Notes under the pieces: generated by a model | What the model saw: only the letters and a program-made list of their open reading frames with translations | Told to the model about the DNA's origin: nothing | The model's database searches: none | NCBI GenBank assembly: GCA_949825065.1 | Contig: OX463866.1 | Coordinates: forward strand, 511,001 to 575,000 | DNA length: 64,000 nucleotides | Reading direction: 5' to 3' | Source: Odontocerum albicorne | Lineage: Eukaryota; Arthropoda; Insecta; Trichoptera; Odontoceridae | Made by a program: the position numbers and the translations under genes | In this document: one piece after another, positions 20,960 through 30,565 of the stretch | Layout of the letters: the number at the start of each line of letters is the position of its first letter | Numbering within the stretch: the stretch's first letter is position 1

Positions 20960-21420
20960 GGTATACTGGACTGTTGTGTCATAATCTGTTGTTAGCGGGG
21001 TTGCTTATTTATGTTTTCATAAAAATGCCGGGACTAACAGACGATGAATTCAGTTATCGTGGGAATATCTGTGTCACTGTGGATCAGCTGGACGGATATG
21101 GTCAGCAACACGAGGGTTCTTCAAAGAGCCAAAGTTGATAGAGAGTTGCTGACTAATATTAAAATCCGTAAGGTGTCCTATTTGGGTCATGTACTTAAAA
21201 GAAGAAAAATACAAATTACTGCACCTGATCATCCAAGGCAAAATAGAGGGTCGAAAAGGTGTTGGCAGGAGGCAAATCTCCTGACTCCGCAATATACATG
21301 ATTGGACTGGTATAAGGAGCATTGGGGATCTTTTTCAGGTTGCCACTGGGGACAAAGATGCGTACTCTCAGGTGATAGTCAACGTTGGGGGAACCTGACA
21401 TGATACTAGGAAAAAGAAAT
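20960..21420 (+). pseudogene. LINE C-terminal fragment
   Basis: The plus strand reads [19 protein letters not shown], 'IRKVSYLGHVLK', 'GVGRRQIS' and 'GDKDAYSQVIVNVGG'. Same family and end point as 16200-16900 and 58180-58555. Frameshifted. Confidence 0.75.
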
Positions 21421-22729
21421 GGATCAGCTAATTGCTGCCCCACCGCCGCGCCCCTAGCGCAAGTCTAAGGACTATATTCTACAGTATTTGCATTCTTCTT
21501 ATGTGTCTGAAAAACAAAGTCAAGATTCACCAATGAAAAAACTTAAGATTCAGCAACTGTAAAAAATTAGCGGTTCTCAGATCTCAGTGCCTTTTTTCAT
21601 TTCGTTATGTTAGCAATTAAATTCGAAAGTACTCGTATAGCAAAGATCAAATCGCTATTTTTGAGTAAAAGAAAACAATCTAAAACTCCCATTTGGAAGA
21701 ACATCTTACTCATGACGAGATAGAGCACGCTGGAGCTTTTGTACGAGACAATCTCGAAGCAATTTAATAGTTGGTCAACATACGACAAAAAATTCGAAAG
21801 CAGATTTCTTGATTTGTATCATAGAAAACCCATAGAGCGTCGGTAATATCGAAAAAAATATACTTATAACAGAAATAGAAATTAATTGAGGAAACCAATT
21901 TTTTATGCGTCATTTAACTGAAAATCAAATAACTTTTAACTCGAAAACTATAATCAAAGCTAAAGTGTCAAATTAAGACCTTCAAAAAGTAGAAAAAAAA
22001 ATATTTGAAGAGTTACTAAGGATATAAATTAAACTATCACAAAATTTCCTCAAAAAAAAAAAACTTTTTTTTTTTAATTTGGCAACACTTTTGTTTCGGG
22101 ATTGTGCGCCGAATTTTGAATTGAGAACGTGTGACAGGCTGAGGTACAAATATGGCTGCCTTAAATCCTTAACATGAAAATTCAATAATTATTATTGCTT
22201 CAATAGAATAGTCTGCCGTCCACGCAACGGGCCGGACTCGATAATCTCCGCCTCAATATTATCGTAGACAGCGCTTCGTAATATTAATATAACATAGTTC
22301 ATATTTATTTACAAATGGTATACATGGAAGTTTGTCAGTGGATCTCTATGGTTTTCAGTGTTGTCAGTATGAAAAAAAAATCTTTAAAAATGTTCGACTT
22401 TCAAGAGTTTAATACAAAAGTTAAAAATTAATTGTCCTTGTGACTAGTGTTACTAATGGAATAATAACTTTTATTTATTATAGTTAATTTATTCAAAAAC
22501 TAAATTATTAAATTAAGTTTTTGAATTAATTAAACAAATTGATAATTTTCATAGTTTTTTTAAACATTCCTTCAGTTATTAAAGTTAACCTTTTTAATCC
22601 CAGCATATTTCGCATAAAAAGTGCGAAAAATCCCAAGCATTGTTCGTCAAAAAAAACAGTAGTTTATATTTTATTTTTTATCTCAGTTAATATTTAGTTT
22701 TAAAATAAATTTTTTTTATTGAGACCTCC
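21421..22729. other. AT-rich intergenic DNA, no gene seen
   Basis: Long A/T-rich stretch with no recognisable gene. The segment near 22345-22372 (CTATGGTTTTCAGTGTTGTC) is an inverted match to 23895-23922, hinting that 22.3-23.9 kb was once one larger inverted-repeat element. Confidence 0.4.
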
Positions 22730-22737
22730 CTGTAGAG

Positions 22738-22969
22738 CCGTTTTTCCCAACGTGGGCCCCACGCCCCACAGGGGGGAAATTTGATTTTTAAGGGGGGCAA
22801 TTCGAAAATTGACTCGTTCAGAGTTAAAGTTAACCATATTTCTATATTGTGGTTCACGAGCAAGATACAAGTATAACAGATATAGGGGCCATATATTACG
22901 TAGGTGGGGGCATAAGAATTTTAGAAAAGCTTAGGTGGGGCATAGCACAAAAAACGTTGGGAAACACTG
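22738..22969. mobile_element. 232-bp hAT-like MITE with 8-bp duplication
   Basis: The ends (CCGTTTTTCCCAACGTGGG and, inverted, CAGTGTTTCCCAACGTTTTT) are typical of hAT MITEs. CTGTAGAG (22730-22737) and CTGTAGAA (22970-22977) are the 8-bp target duplication. Non-coding. Confidence 0.85.
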
Positions 22970-23084
22970 CTGTAGAATGTAAAATAATAAGTCATTTTCA
23001 TATTTCATAAAAAAATTATTTAAATTTTTTTTATTCAACATGAAAACTTTGAGGGCGATGATCGGCCCCGTGAGATTAAAAGGG

Positions 23085-23600
23085 TTAATACATATAAAAC
23101 ATCATGCCACTTCCCTGATGGGATAGGCAGAAAGGACAGAGGACCAAATTTTCTATAACAACACACATCTTTCTCCTCTTCTACAGTCATACTCCTCACA
23201 CAACTATGATTTCTCTGACTTTTACATTTCCTTTCTACAAAATATTCACTTGATCCAATCATACTTTCCTTGGTATTCCTCTACCATGCCTTCCCTCTCT
23301 CACAGTGGAGTGAAGTTAGTTGCGATCCGGATTGCTATATCTGTTATACTTGAATCATGCTCCTGAACCACAATATAGAAATATGGTTAACTTAAACTCT
23401 GAACGAGTCAATTTTCCAATTGCCCCCCTTAAAAATCAAATTGCCCCCCTGTGGGGCGTGGGTCCCACGTTGGGAAACACGGGGTTAGAGCATATAAGTT
23501 TAAGTGCCCCATTGACTTGGTTTCCTATCGCTACACGCTGTTCGATATCCCTCGTAACTCTTCTTTCACCATCCGAGAAAATATCTAAATAGCAGATCAA
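23085..23600 (-). pseudogene. LINE C-terminal fragment interrupted by a hAT MITE remnant
   Basis: 23085-23300 is an antisense copy of the common LINE C-terminus; 23500-23600 is an upstream part of the same ORF ('KVNGALK' / 'FSDGERRVTRDIEQR' on the minus strand). Between them, 23331-23484 is an inverted, one-ended copy of the hAT MITE at 22738-22969 (TATCTGTTATACTTG ... CACGTTGGGAAACAC). Confidence 0.65.
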
Positions 23601-23712
23601 TTTTATACAAAAGATATAAAAAAAACTTTAATTGACAATTTCTTAGTAAAATAAAAATACATAAAATAATTTAAATAGAGATCCAAAGTAATGGCTGAAA
23701 ACATGACTAGAA

Positions 23713-23816
23713 CCAAATATTTTTCAATAAAACGTCAATCAAATATTTTTCAATAAAACGTCAATCAAATATTTTTCAATAGAACGTCAATCAAATATTT
23801 TTCAATAGAACGTAAT
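23713..23816. repeat. 26-bp tandem array (4 copies)
   Basis: The unit AAATATTTTTCAATAAAACG plus TCAATC is repeated four times with one A/G variant. The period is half of the 52 bp seen in three other arrays in the window. Confidence 0.9.
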
Positions 23817-24098
23817 TTATTTTTACATAAAATAAAAACTAAGATTAAATAAGGGAGTTAATGAGCAAATTTACTGAAAAAATTAAGTTATTAGTTCACA
23901 TACTGACAACACTGAAACCATAGAAGACACACCAACTTATAAATAGAGACGACTCAATAATTTGCATTCAATAGATGCAGTATCAGATGTAGGCACGAAT
24001 TCATAGGCCGATCTAAGTATTAAAGTCCATTTACCAGTATTTAGATTGGAATATGAATGGAAATTTTTATAAAAATTTACCGTAACTTCCAAGAGTAA

Positions 24099-24639
24099 AG
24101 CTACGGTTTCCTAAGAAAGCGGGTTCGTTATATAGCGCACGTAACATGACGTGATGCTGGCGCGCCGCCAGACAGCACAGCTGTCAGTTGGAAACTTCAA
24201 ACTGACAGCTCCCGATATTATTCCACATATTTTGTTTCAACTGGGCTTTTCTATAGTATTTGTTCTTCACATTATATAAAACTTCATTATTTCTTACAAA
24301 ATCAATCAATATTTTGTCATTTTCGCTGGTCCAAATTACGTTTGCACTCATTTCTTTATTTTAAAACGGTGTCCGCTACACGGAAAAAATCGTTCCACGA
24401 CTGTTTGTTCTGCTATCACGGCCGTCATGCAAATGGCAACATTGCTATTTGACATTATACTCACAACCAACGCACTCTAGGAAACCAACGCCATTGGTTT
24501 GCACAGACAATGTTTTGTTACGGGCGCTATATAATGACACAACTAATGCTCTCTAGGAAACAACGCCATATGGTTTACATAGACAATGTTTTGTTATGTG
24601 TGCTATATAACGACACCACTTTCTTAGGAAACCAAACCT
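24099..24639 (-). mobile_element. PIF/Harbinger-like element with MADF ORF (family H2)
   Basis: About 50-bp TIRs (AGCTACGGTTTCCTAAGAAA and, inverted, AGGTTTGGTTTCCTAAGAAA, each followed by CGTTATATAGC) lie between TAA copies at 24096-24098 and 24640-24642. The TIRs are unrelated to those of 14893-15405, but the size, 3-bp target and MADF content are alike. The subterminal segment GGAAACCAACGCC...GCTATATAA is duplicated at about 24480-24535 and 24560-24610. Confidence 0.75.
24184..24351 (-). CDS. MADF-domain ORF inside H2 element
   Basis: 55 codons plus TGA, starting MSANVIWTSENDKILIDFVR. 'EVLYNVKNKYYRK' and 'QNMWNNIG' follow, fitting the N-terminal part of a MADF domain (LI..V......LY, then a Trp). 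The domain is about half length and then reads into TIR-proximal sequence, so this is a truncated or first-exon form. Expression is unknown. Confidence 0.5.
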   Translation of the reverse strand: MSANVIWTSENDKILIDFVRNNEVLYNVKNKYYRKAQLKQNMWNNIGSCQFEVSN

Positions 24640-25361
24640 TAAGGAAGCCATATTGACTTTAAAATAACGAACGTGCGAGGACCGACTTTTAATTAATCTT
24701 TTTAAGGTCAATCATTTCCGTTTCGGACCATCAAATACTCGTATGTCATGTGTTTTCATTCAAGAAACTCCATCTCTGCATGTTCACTTTGCATTTAGTC
24801 ATCCTTACTCGAAGACTTTTTTTAAGGTAAAGAATTAGTATTTAAGTTGGTCTCTGAATTCGGGCCGTATACTGAATTTGAATGATTAACTTACAAATGT
24901 AGAGAATTTCCTTCAATATAACTTAGCACCTATCGTAAGAATACATTTTCGTATCAAAATTAAATATATAAATGCATAGAAGCAAAATACAAATAAACAA
25001 CACTTAGATACACAACCGTAGTAGAAATTTTCCACGATCAAAACACAACAATCGCAGTACTAGAAGGTAAAAGCACATCCAAAGTAAGTCAGTCGAATCT
25101 TTAACAAAAGTTGCCCTTCTCAAATCTTACAGAACACTTGTCGTATCTATTGTGTGAAGGGGGGGAGGGGGTACCAGAGATTGTCTATAGTGGCCTTTGG
25201 TATCCAGGGTAGAAGTTTACAAAGGTAAAGCTGTCCACCATATATTTAAATATAAGTTTAGATAAAAAAAATACAAGTTTCCTTACATTCTAAAATGTTA
25301 CAAATTGAATATCATATGTTTATCGAGTTTCTTTCAAAAGAAGGGAAAATCCCGGCAGAAA
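24640..25361. other. unassigned intergenic DNA
   Basis: No gene is recognised; there is a G-rich run at 25158-25172. Confidence 0.4.
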
Positions 25362-25650
25362 ACCAACCATGTTTAGATACTGTCATTGGAGAATCAAACC
25401 ATGTTTAGATTCTGTCATTGGAGAATCAAACCATGTTTAGATTCTGTCATTGGAGAATCAAACCATGTTTAGATTCTGTCATTGGAGAATCAAACCATGT
25501 TTAGATTCTGTCATTGGAGAATCAAACCATGTTTAGATTATGTCATTGGAGAATCAAACCATGTTTAGATTCTGTCATTGGAGAATCAAACCATGTTTAG
25601 ATTCTGTCATTGGAGAATCAAACCATGTTTAGATACTGTCATTGGATAAT
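25362..25650. repeat. 32-bp tandem array (9 copies)
   Basis: Unit AACCATGTTTAGATTCTGTC + ATTGGAGAATCA, nine copies with very few differences, which implies recent expansion. Flanks are single-copy in this window. Confidence 0.95.
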
Positions 25651-26709
25651 TTTCTCCGTAGACATCATCTAAACGATATTAAATTTCTGCAGGAAACTCG
25701 AAAGCTGTAATATTAAATTTTTCAATGTTTCAGAATATAACGAAACAATACGTCTTGTATCAGCTGTTGTTGACACATTACTGTTACTTACTAACTTTTG
25801 CATCTTAGTCGTATATTGCAGCACTAAATGCCTCGCCTCAAAATGGTACGATGATAAATTAAAAGGACATATTTGCAGGTGTGAACCAAACCCACAACCT
25901 TTACAACATTTTAAATATAACTCTTAGTACAAGATATTCGAAAATGAGGATCATTCTATGTAAAAAAAGGATCAACATTGAGCCGAAAGTCTCGCTTAAA
26001 GATTACCGGTACAGTCATTGTTAGGCTTCAATGTTACGAAGTTACGCACTATAAGTAGGCCACTGATCCTGACAGAAACTGTAACAATGTAACTTTTCAA
26101 AGTAGCTTAAACATAACTTTTAATTAATAGACAAAGAGCATAGATAATTGTAGTTATAAAATAAATATCAAAAGTGTATAGACAATCTAAAAACAGGTTG
26201 TATCGAGAACAGCGAAGAGTTTGTTGTGTTTTGATTTTGGAAAATCGGTACTCAGTCGTTAATGACTCAATACATTTATGCCCTAGACACAAGCGTTTCA
26301 AAGTTAGACCCTCCCGTTATATTATTAAAGAAAAAACAATTATTAAATATTATGATACATTGGAACACAATAATTTAATTTAACAAACGTCACTAAATTG
26401 ACACACGCGAGTTTGTTTTCAAAAGGATATATATGAATACATGAAATGTGTAAAAAATAATTGAAAAGTGCACAAGAAAAAAAAGGGGAAGGCCCCATAT
26501 GATATTTATCTTTACTTTATTTTGAATTATTGTGTGTTTAACCCTTTCCAGGTGATAAAATAAAATGATTAATACGTCAAATCAAACAGGAATTATTTTG
26601 TTAAAATTTTACTCATTCGATTGAAAATTTTAATGGTATGAATACATATTAGTAACGTACCATTACATTAATGTACATTTCTTGGTAGAATAAGATTTCT
26701 GGGTAGTTC
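25651..26709. other. AT-rich intergenic DNA, no gene seen
   Basis: Open frames of 60-70 codons occur on both strands near 26107-26383 but show no recognisable domain and overlap antisense, so they are taken as chance. Confidence 0.4.
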
Positions 26710-27297
26710 TTATACTTGAAAAAATGTAGCGTGGTCCCTGTGACAGTTCACAAATTTGCCCCAATACAAACAACCTTGTAACGACGTTCAGAAATTTTAA
26801 TTATTTTATCAACTTTAATATAAGTCTCGATTCTAATAAATAGAAAGTTATTTAGGTAAATACATTACATAAAACTAACAATAATGACAAATTAATACAT
26901 CTCGTTACAAATTAGCAAAAATGTGGCAGTTTGTTAAAATCAAATAATATTTGGTGACATTTGTCAAAAGTCACTACGTTAGTCCGCATTGGCTAGGGAT
27001 GAGGTATACGATAATTGGATTTTCGATTTTTTTTATACATAAAATTAAATGTTCGTAATTAGTATTAATTCATAGTGGATCTTGGCCTATTTAAAGATAG
27101 ATACAAATCATACAATACATTAGAAAGTCAGTAAAATGGAAATGAGGAATTAAAACGTCAGTTTAGAGAAAAACAATTTTTCCATTTCTAAAAACAAGAT
27201 TCGATTTGTAAAAAAAAAAAAAACGATTTTACCCCATCCCTTTGAGACATGACATTTCAAATGTCACAGGGACAATCCTACATTTTCACAAGTATAG
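26710..27297 (-). mobile_element. TIR element family M, copy 2
   Basis: Inverted copy of 12953-13530, starting TATACTTGAAAAAATGTAGC and ending with the inverted CAAGTATAG end. It has the same internal poly(T)/poly(A) and 'ttaggcctat' segments. Nearly full length and non-coding. Confidence 0.75.
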
Positions 27298-28020
27298 TAG
27301 ATTTTTAACAATATTTTTCAAAGTTTTGGACATAAATGAGTTGAAGTGTCAATGTAATTTTATCATGTGGGACCTTCAATTATGTTTGAATTGTTATATT
27401 CTAAACAAAAAAATATTTGATCGTAACTTCGAACATTAAATTATGGTAGAGAGAAGCATTAAAAATAATAATGCAGTAAACCAATTGTTTCAGTCTTAAA
27501 ATAATGAGTATTAAAAATGAACTAGCTTTGATTATAATTCTATTTTAATTATTAAAATATACACAAATTAAAGTTAATTAAAATATATTTATGGCTTTTT
27601 CAAAGTTGATTGTTAACTTCGAGGCCGGATTCCCACTTGACTGCGGTCATACCGAGAATTTCACAATGATCGGTGATAAAAAAGCTGCAGGTAAACCGAA
27701 AACGTGTTATTCTACGATCAACCCAGAGGCAGTTCGTGAAATGACTGTAGCAAAGTGTGAATCACGTCTAAAGTTTTAGAAAAATATATATTATGGAGTT
27801 TCAAATGGTGTATATTTTTAATGAATGATTTCAGCTTTCATTTTATGGAACTCCATATTAAAATATTCAACTAAATACTAATTTGTTTTCTAACTAATTA
27901 CTGTACAACGTGTTTCTACTTCCTATTCAGAGACAAGCGTAAAACGCTTAAATTCCTTACGGTGGTGTCCGTGCGGTAAAAGAGTTTATCCAGTAATAAT
28001 ACTCACACGTACTAAATATA
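27298..28020. other. intergenic DNA with an unrecognised 62-codon ORF
   Basis: 27591-27779 (+) is open for 62 codons (MAFSKLIVNFEAGFPLDCGH... to ...VAKCESRLKF) and is less AT-rich than its surroundings. I recognise no family. It is flanked by the partly inverted words TATTATGGAGTTT (27788) and GGAACTCCATATTA (27846). It could be an exon, an element fragment or chance. Confidence 0.25.
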
Positions 28021-28595
28021 TGCGAGTATTGTTACCTCTTCACATGCGACAGTATTGTTAAAACGTACGATCATGAAGCATTGTTACCTCTTCACATGCG
28101 ACAGTATTCTTAACACGTACGATTATGATGCATTGTTACCTGTTCACATGCGACAGTATTGTTAACACGTACGATTATGATGCATTGTTGCCTCTTCACA
28201 TGCGACAGTATTGTTAACATGTACGATTATGATGCATTGTTATCTCTTCACATGCGACAATATTGTTAACACGCACGATCATGAAGTATTGTTACCTCTT
28301 CACATGAGACAGTATTGTTAACACGTACGATCATGAAGCATTGTCACCTCTTAACATGCGACAGTATTGTTAACACATACGATCATGAAGTATTGTTACC
28401 TCTTTACATGCGACAGTATTGTTAACACGTACGATTAAGAAGTATTGTTGCATCTTCACATGCGACAGTATTGTTAACATGTACAATTAAGAAGTATTGT
28501 TGCATCTTCACATGCGACAGTATTTTTAACACGTACGATCATGAAGTATCATTACCTCTTCACATGCGACAGTATTGTTAACACATACAGTTAAG
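28021..28595. repeat. 52-bp tandem array (11 copies)
   Basis: The unit contains CTTCACATGCGACAGTATTG and 'ttaacacgtacgatcatgaag'. Eleven copies differ at a few sites, e.g. GATCATGAAG versus GATTATGATG versions, which suggests alternating sub-variants. Confidence 0.95.
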
Positions 28596-29600
28596 AGATA
28601 CTACAGTGGTACTACGGTCAAAGACAATATTGTCCGGCCACTTTCTTCATTATGTATTCTGAATCACGAATTCCGATAAGTTGAACTGTACTACACAAAT
28701 GACTGATTAAAACAGAGGAATTGTTCTGACAGCGGATCTGTCTGCTCCGAGAGTCTCAGTATAGGAGGTAGAAATATATCGCAGTAGTTAGTAGAATAAC
28801 AAATAAAATGTTAAGTAAAGTATTACTTCTATTCTTTATTATGAATCATCACAAACATCGAACAAAACAATTATAATAAAATCAAATTATTAAAGAAATT
28901 TTTACATACGAGTATAATTCGTGTTACCGTGTTAAAAAAAACATACATAAAGTACATATTTTGATGTAAATAATTTCACAAGTGGGAGGGTCATTTTACA
29001 AGTAAGCAGGCTTTATTCTTTAATTTATTTTCACTTAGAATTAAAACTAAATGTCACATACATACATACATACATAGCTAGCGTTATCACTAACATTTCA
29101 CTATGGTACACGTCTCCTATCACAGATTATCCCAAAATTAATCATTACAAAACGAATTATCAAAAAAAATTATTACATCATGTAAAACAGGCTTGCACGA
29201 GATATAAAGTGGTTTTAATATAAAATAATGTTTATAATACGTCATTGAACACTGAACGACCACAAATTATTGCGTGTAACCGAACGGCTAAAGAACTAAA
29301 AAAACAAGTAACGTTCTACAAATATTAGGTAACCAAAAAAGTTCGTATGGTTTTCAGCGACTTGTATTATCTTGGTGTGACTTGCAGAACCCAAGTTTTT
29401 ATGTGTATTATATAAACCCAGACATGCATCAGTCAATCGGTATACTTTGACTTGGTTCGTACTTTTTGTATCGTGATTTTAAACTCTCTTAAAATGTCAG
29501 TTAAATCTAACATGATTCGGGCATGTTTGCTTAGTTAATTTAAACTTGGTTCGAAAGCTGTAAAAGTATGCCATAAGATGTGTGCAGGATTTACTCCATT
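28596..29600. other. unassigned intergenic DNA
   Basis: No gene is recognised. A short (CATA)n run is at 29058-29075. The stretch is otherwise AT-rich single-copy-looking sequence. Confidence 0.4.
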
Positions 29601-29925
29601 CAAGATGACCTTGTGTTATTGATAATGAAGAATTACGTTGTTATTGAAAATACAAGATGACCTTGCGTTATTGATAATGAAAAATTACGTTGCTATTGAA
29701 AATACAAGATGACCTTGCATTATTGATAATGAAGAATTACATGTTGTTATTGAAAATAAATGACCTTGCGTTATTGATAATGAAGAATTACATGTTGTTA
29801 TTGAAAATACAAGATGACCTTGCATTATTGATAATGAAGAATTACATGTTGTTATTGAAAATAAATGACCTTGCGTTATTGATAATGAAGAATTACGTGT
29901 TGTTATTGAAAATAATTTGAAAGTA
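29601..29925. repeat. about 52-bp tandem array (6 copies) at the gap edge
   Basis: The unit contains AAGATGACCTTGCGTTATTG and 'ataatgaagaattac'; spacings between TGACC words are 52, 52, 51, 54 and 51 bp. It ends about 27 bp before the run of N, so it may have caused the assembly break. Confidence 0.93.
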
Positions 29926-29951
29926 ACGTGTCAGGAACTTTCTGAATGTTT

Positions 29952-30151
29952 NNNNNNNNNNNNNNNNNNNNNNNNNNNNNNNNNNNNNNNNNNNNNNNNN
30001 NNNNNNNNNNNNNNNNNNNNNNNNNNNNNNNNNNNNNNNNNNNNNNNNNNNNNNNNNNNNNNNNNNNNNNNNNNNNNNNNNNNNNNNNNNNNNNNNNNNN
30101 NNNNNNNNNNNNNNNNNNNNNNNNNNNNNNNNNNNNNNNNNNNNNNNNNNN
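29952..30151. other. assembly gap (200 N)
   Basis: Exactly 200 unknown bases, a placeholder length, so true distance and even order across the gap are uncertain. Confidence 0.99.
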
Positions 30152-30159
30152 GGCAATAA

Positions 30160-30253
30160 TAATAGTTTCGAATCCCGAGCTAGATCGCCCTTGAGGAGAG
30201 TTTGTTCTTTAAATGGCGCTAAATAAATCATACTTTTATTATTATTATTATTA
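30160..30253 (+). repeat. short dispersed repeat with ATT tail
   Basis: Begins TTTCGAATCCCGAGCTAGAT (B-box-like) and ends in (ATT)n. It is the inverted counterpart of 650-725, 4970-5060 and 8747-8832. SINE-like layout. Confidence 0.6.
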
Positions 30254-30391
30254 ATGAATATCAAAACTATAATAAATAATGTGAGGTATATAGTACAACG
30301 AGAGTGTAATGAAGTACTCTTCTAAGAAATCTCTGTTCCATGATGATGAGTGATGGCATCCGCAATGAATAGATTTAGAGGAAAGCCTTAC

Positions 30392-30565
30392 CAGTCCATC
30401 GATCTCGGGGTCATCGACGAGGAAGGGCTTCCTGTCTCTCTGCTGGTGCTGCACGAAAGCGCGCAGGTCAGCGGCGAAGGCATCACAACCGCCCGTGGCC
30501 TCGGTCCCTCCCGTGCCTGCTCGCAGCGCTCCAAGAGCAGGGCCAGTAGCGGGAACAGGGGGTGC
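30392..30565 (-). CDS. Pknox: PKNOX MEINOX exon with an apparent frameshift
   Basis: Acceptor TGCTTTTTCCAG, donor CTG|GTAAGG. The first 18 codons (HPLFPLLALLLERCEQA) are in the frame set by exon 1. The rest is conserved only in the frame one base away (GGTEATGGCDAFAADL, then RAFVQHQQ and DDPEIDGL). The switch falls in a G/A-rich run near 30511-30505, consistent with one missing base. Assembly error, strain variant or a dead copy are all possible. Confidence 0.83.

Noticed and set aside
22345..23925. Large inverted-repeat element of 1.6 kb
   Set aside because: Only about 30 bp at each end match by eye and the interior is explained by smaller elements; too weak to annotate.
25362..25650. CRISPR-like array
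   Set aside because: Head-to-tail 32-bp units without spacers; a plain minisatellite.
26107..26383. Two overlapping antisense ORFs of 64 and 69 codons
   Set aside because: No domain, no splice context, AT-rich codons; they overlap each other and look like chance.
28021..28595. CRISPR-like array
   Set aside because: Units are contiguous 52-bp tandem repeats with no distinct spacers, in a eukaryotic setting.
29690..29920. 76-codon repetitive ORF (LLKI.DLALLIMKNYM units)
   Set aside because: It is the translation of the 52-bp tandem array in one frame; unit lengths vary (51-54 bp), so the frame is not kept as a protein repeat.
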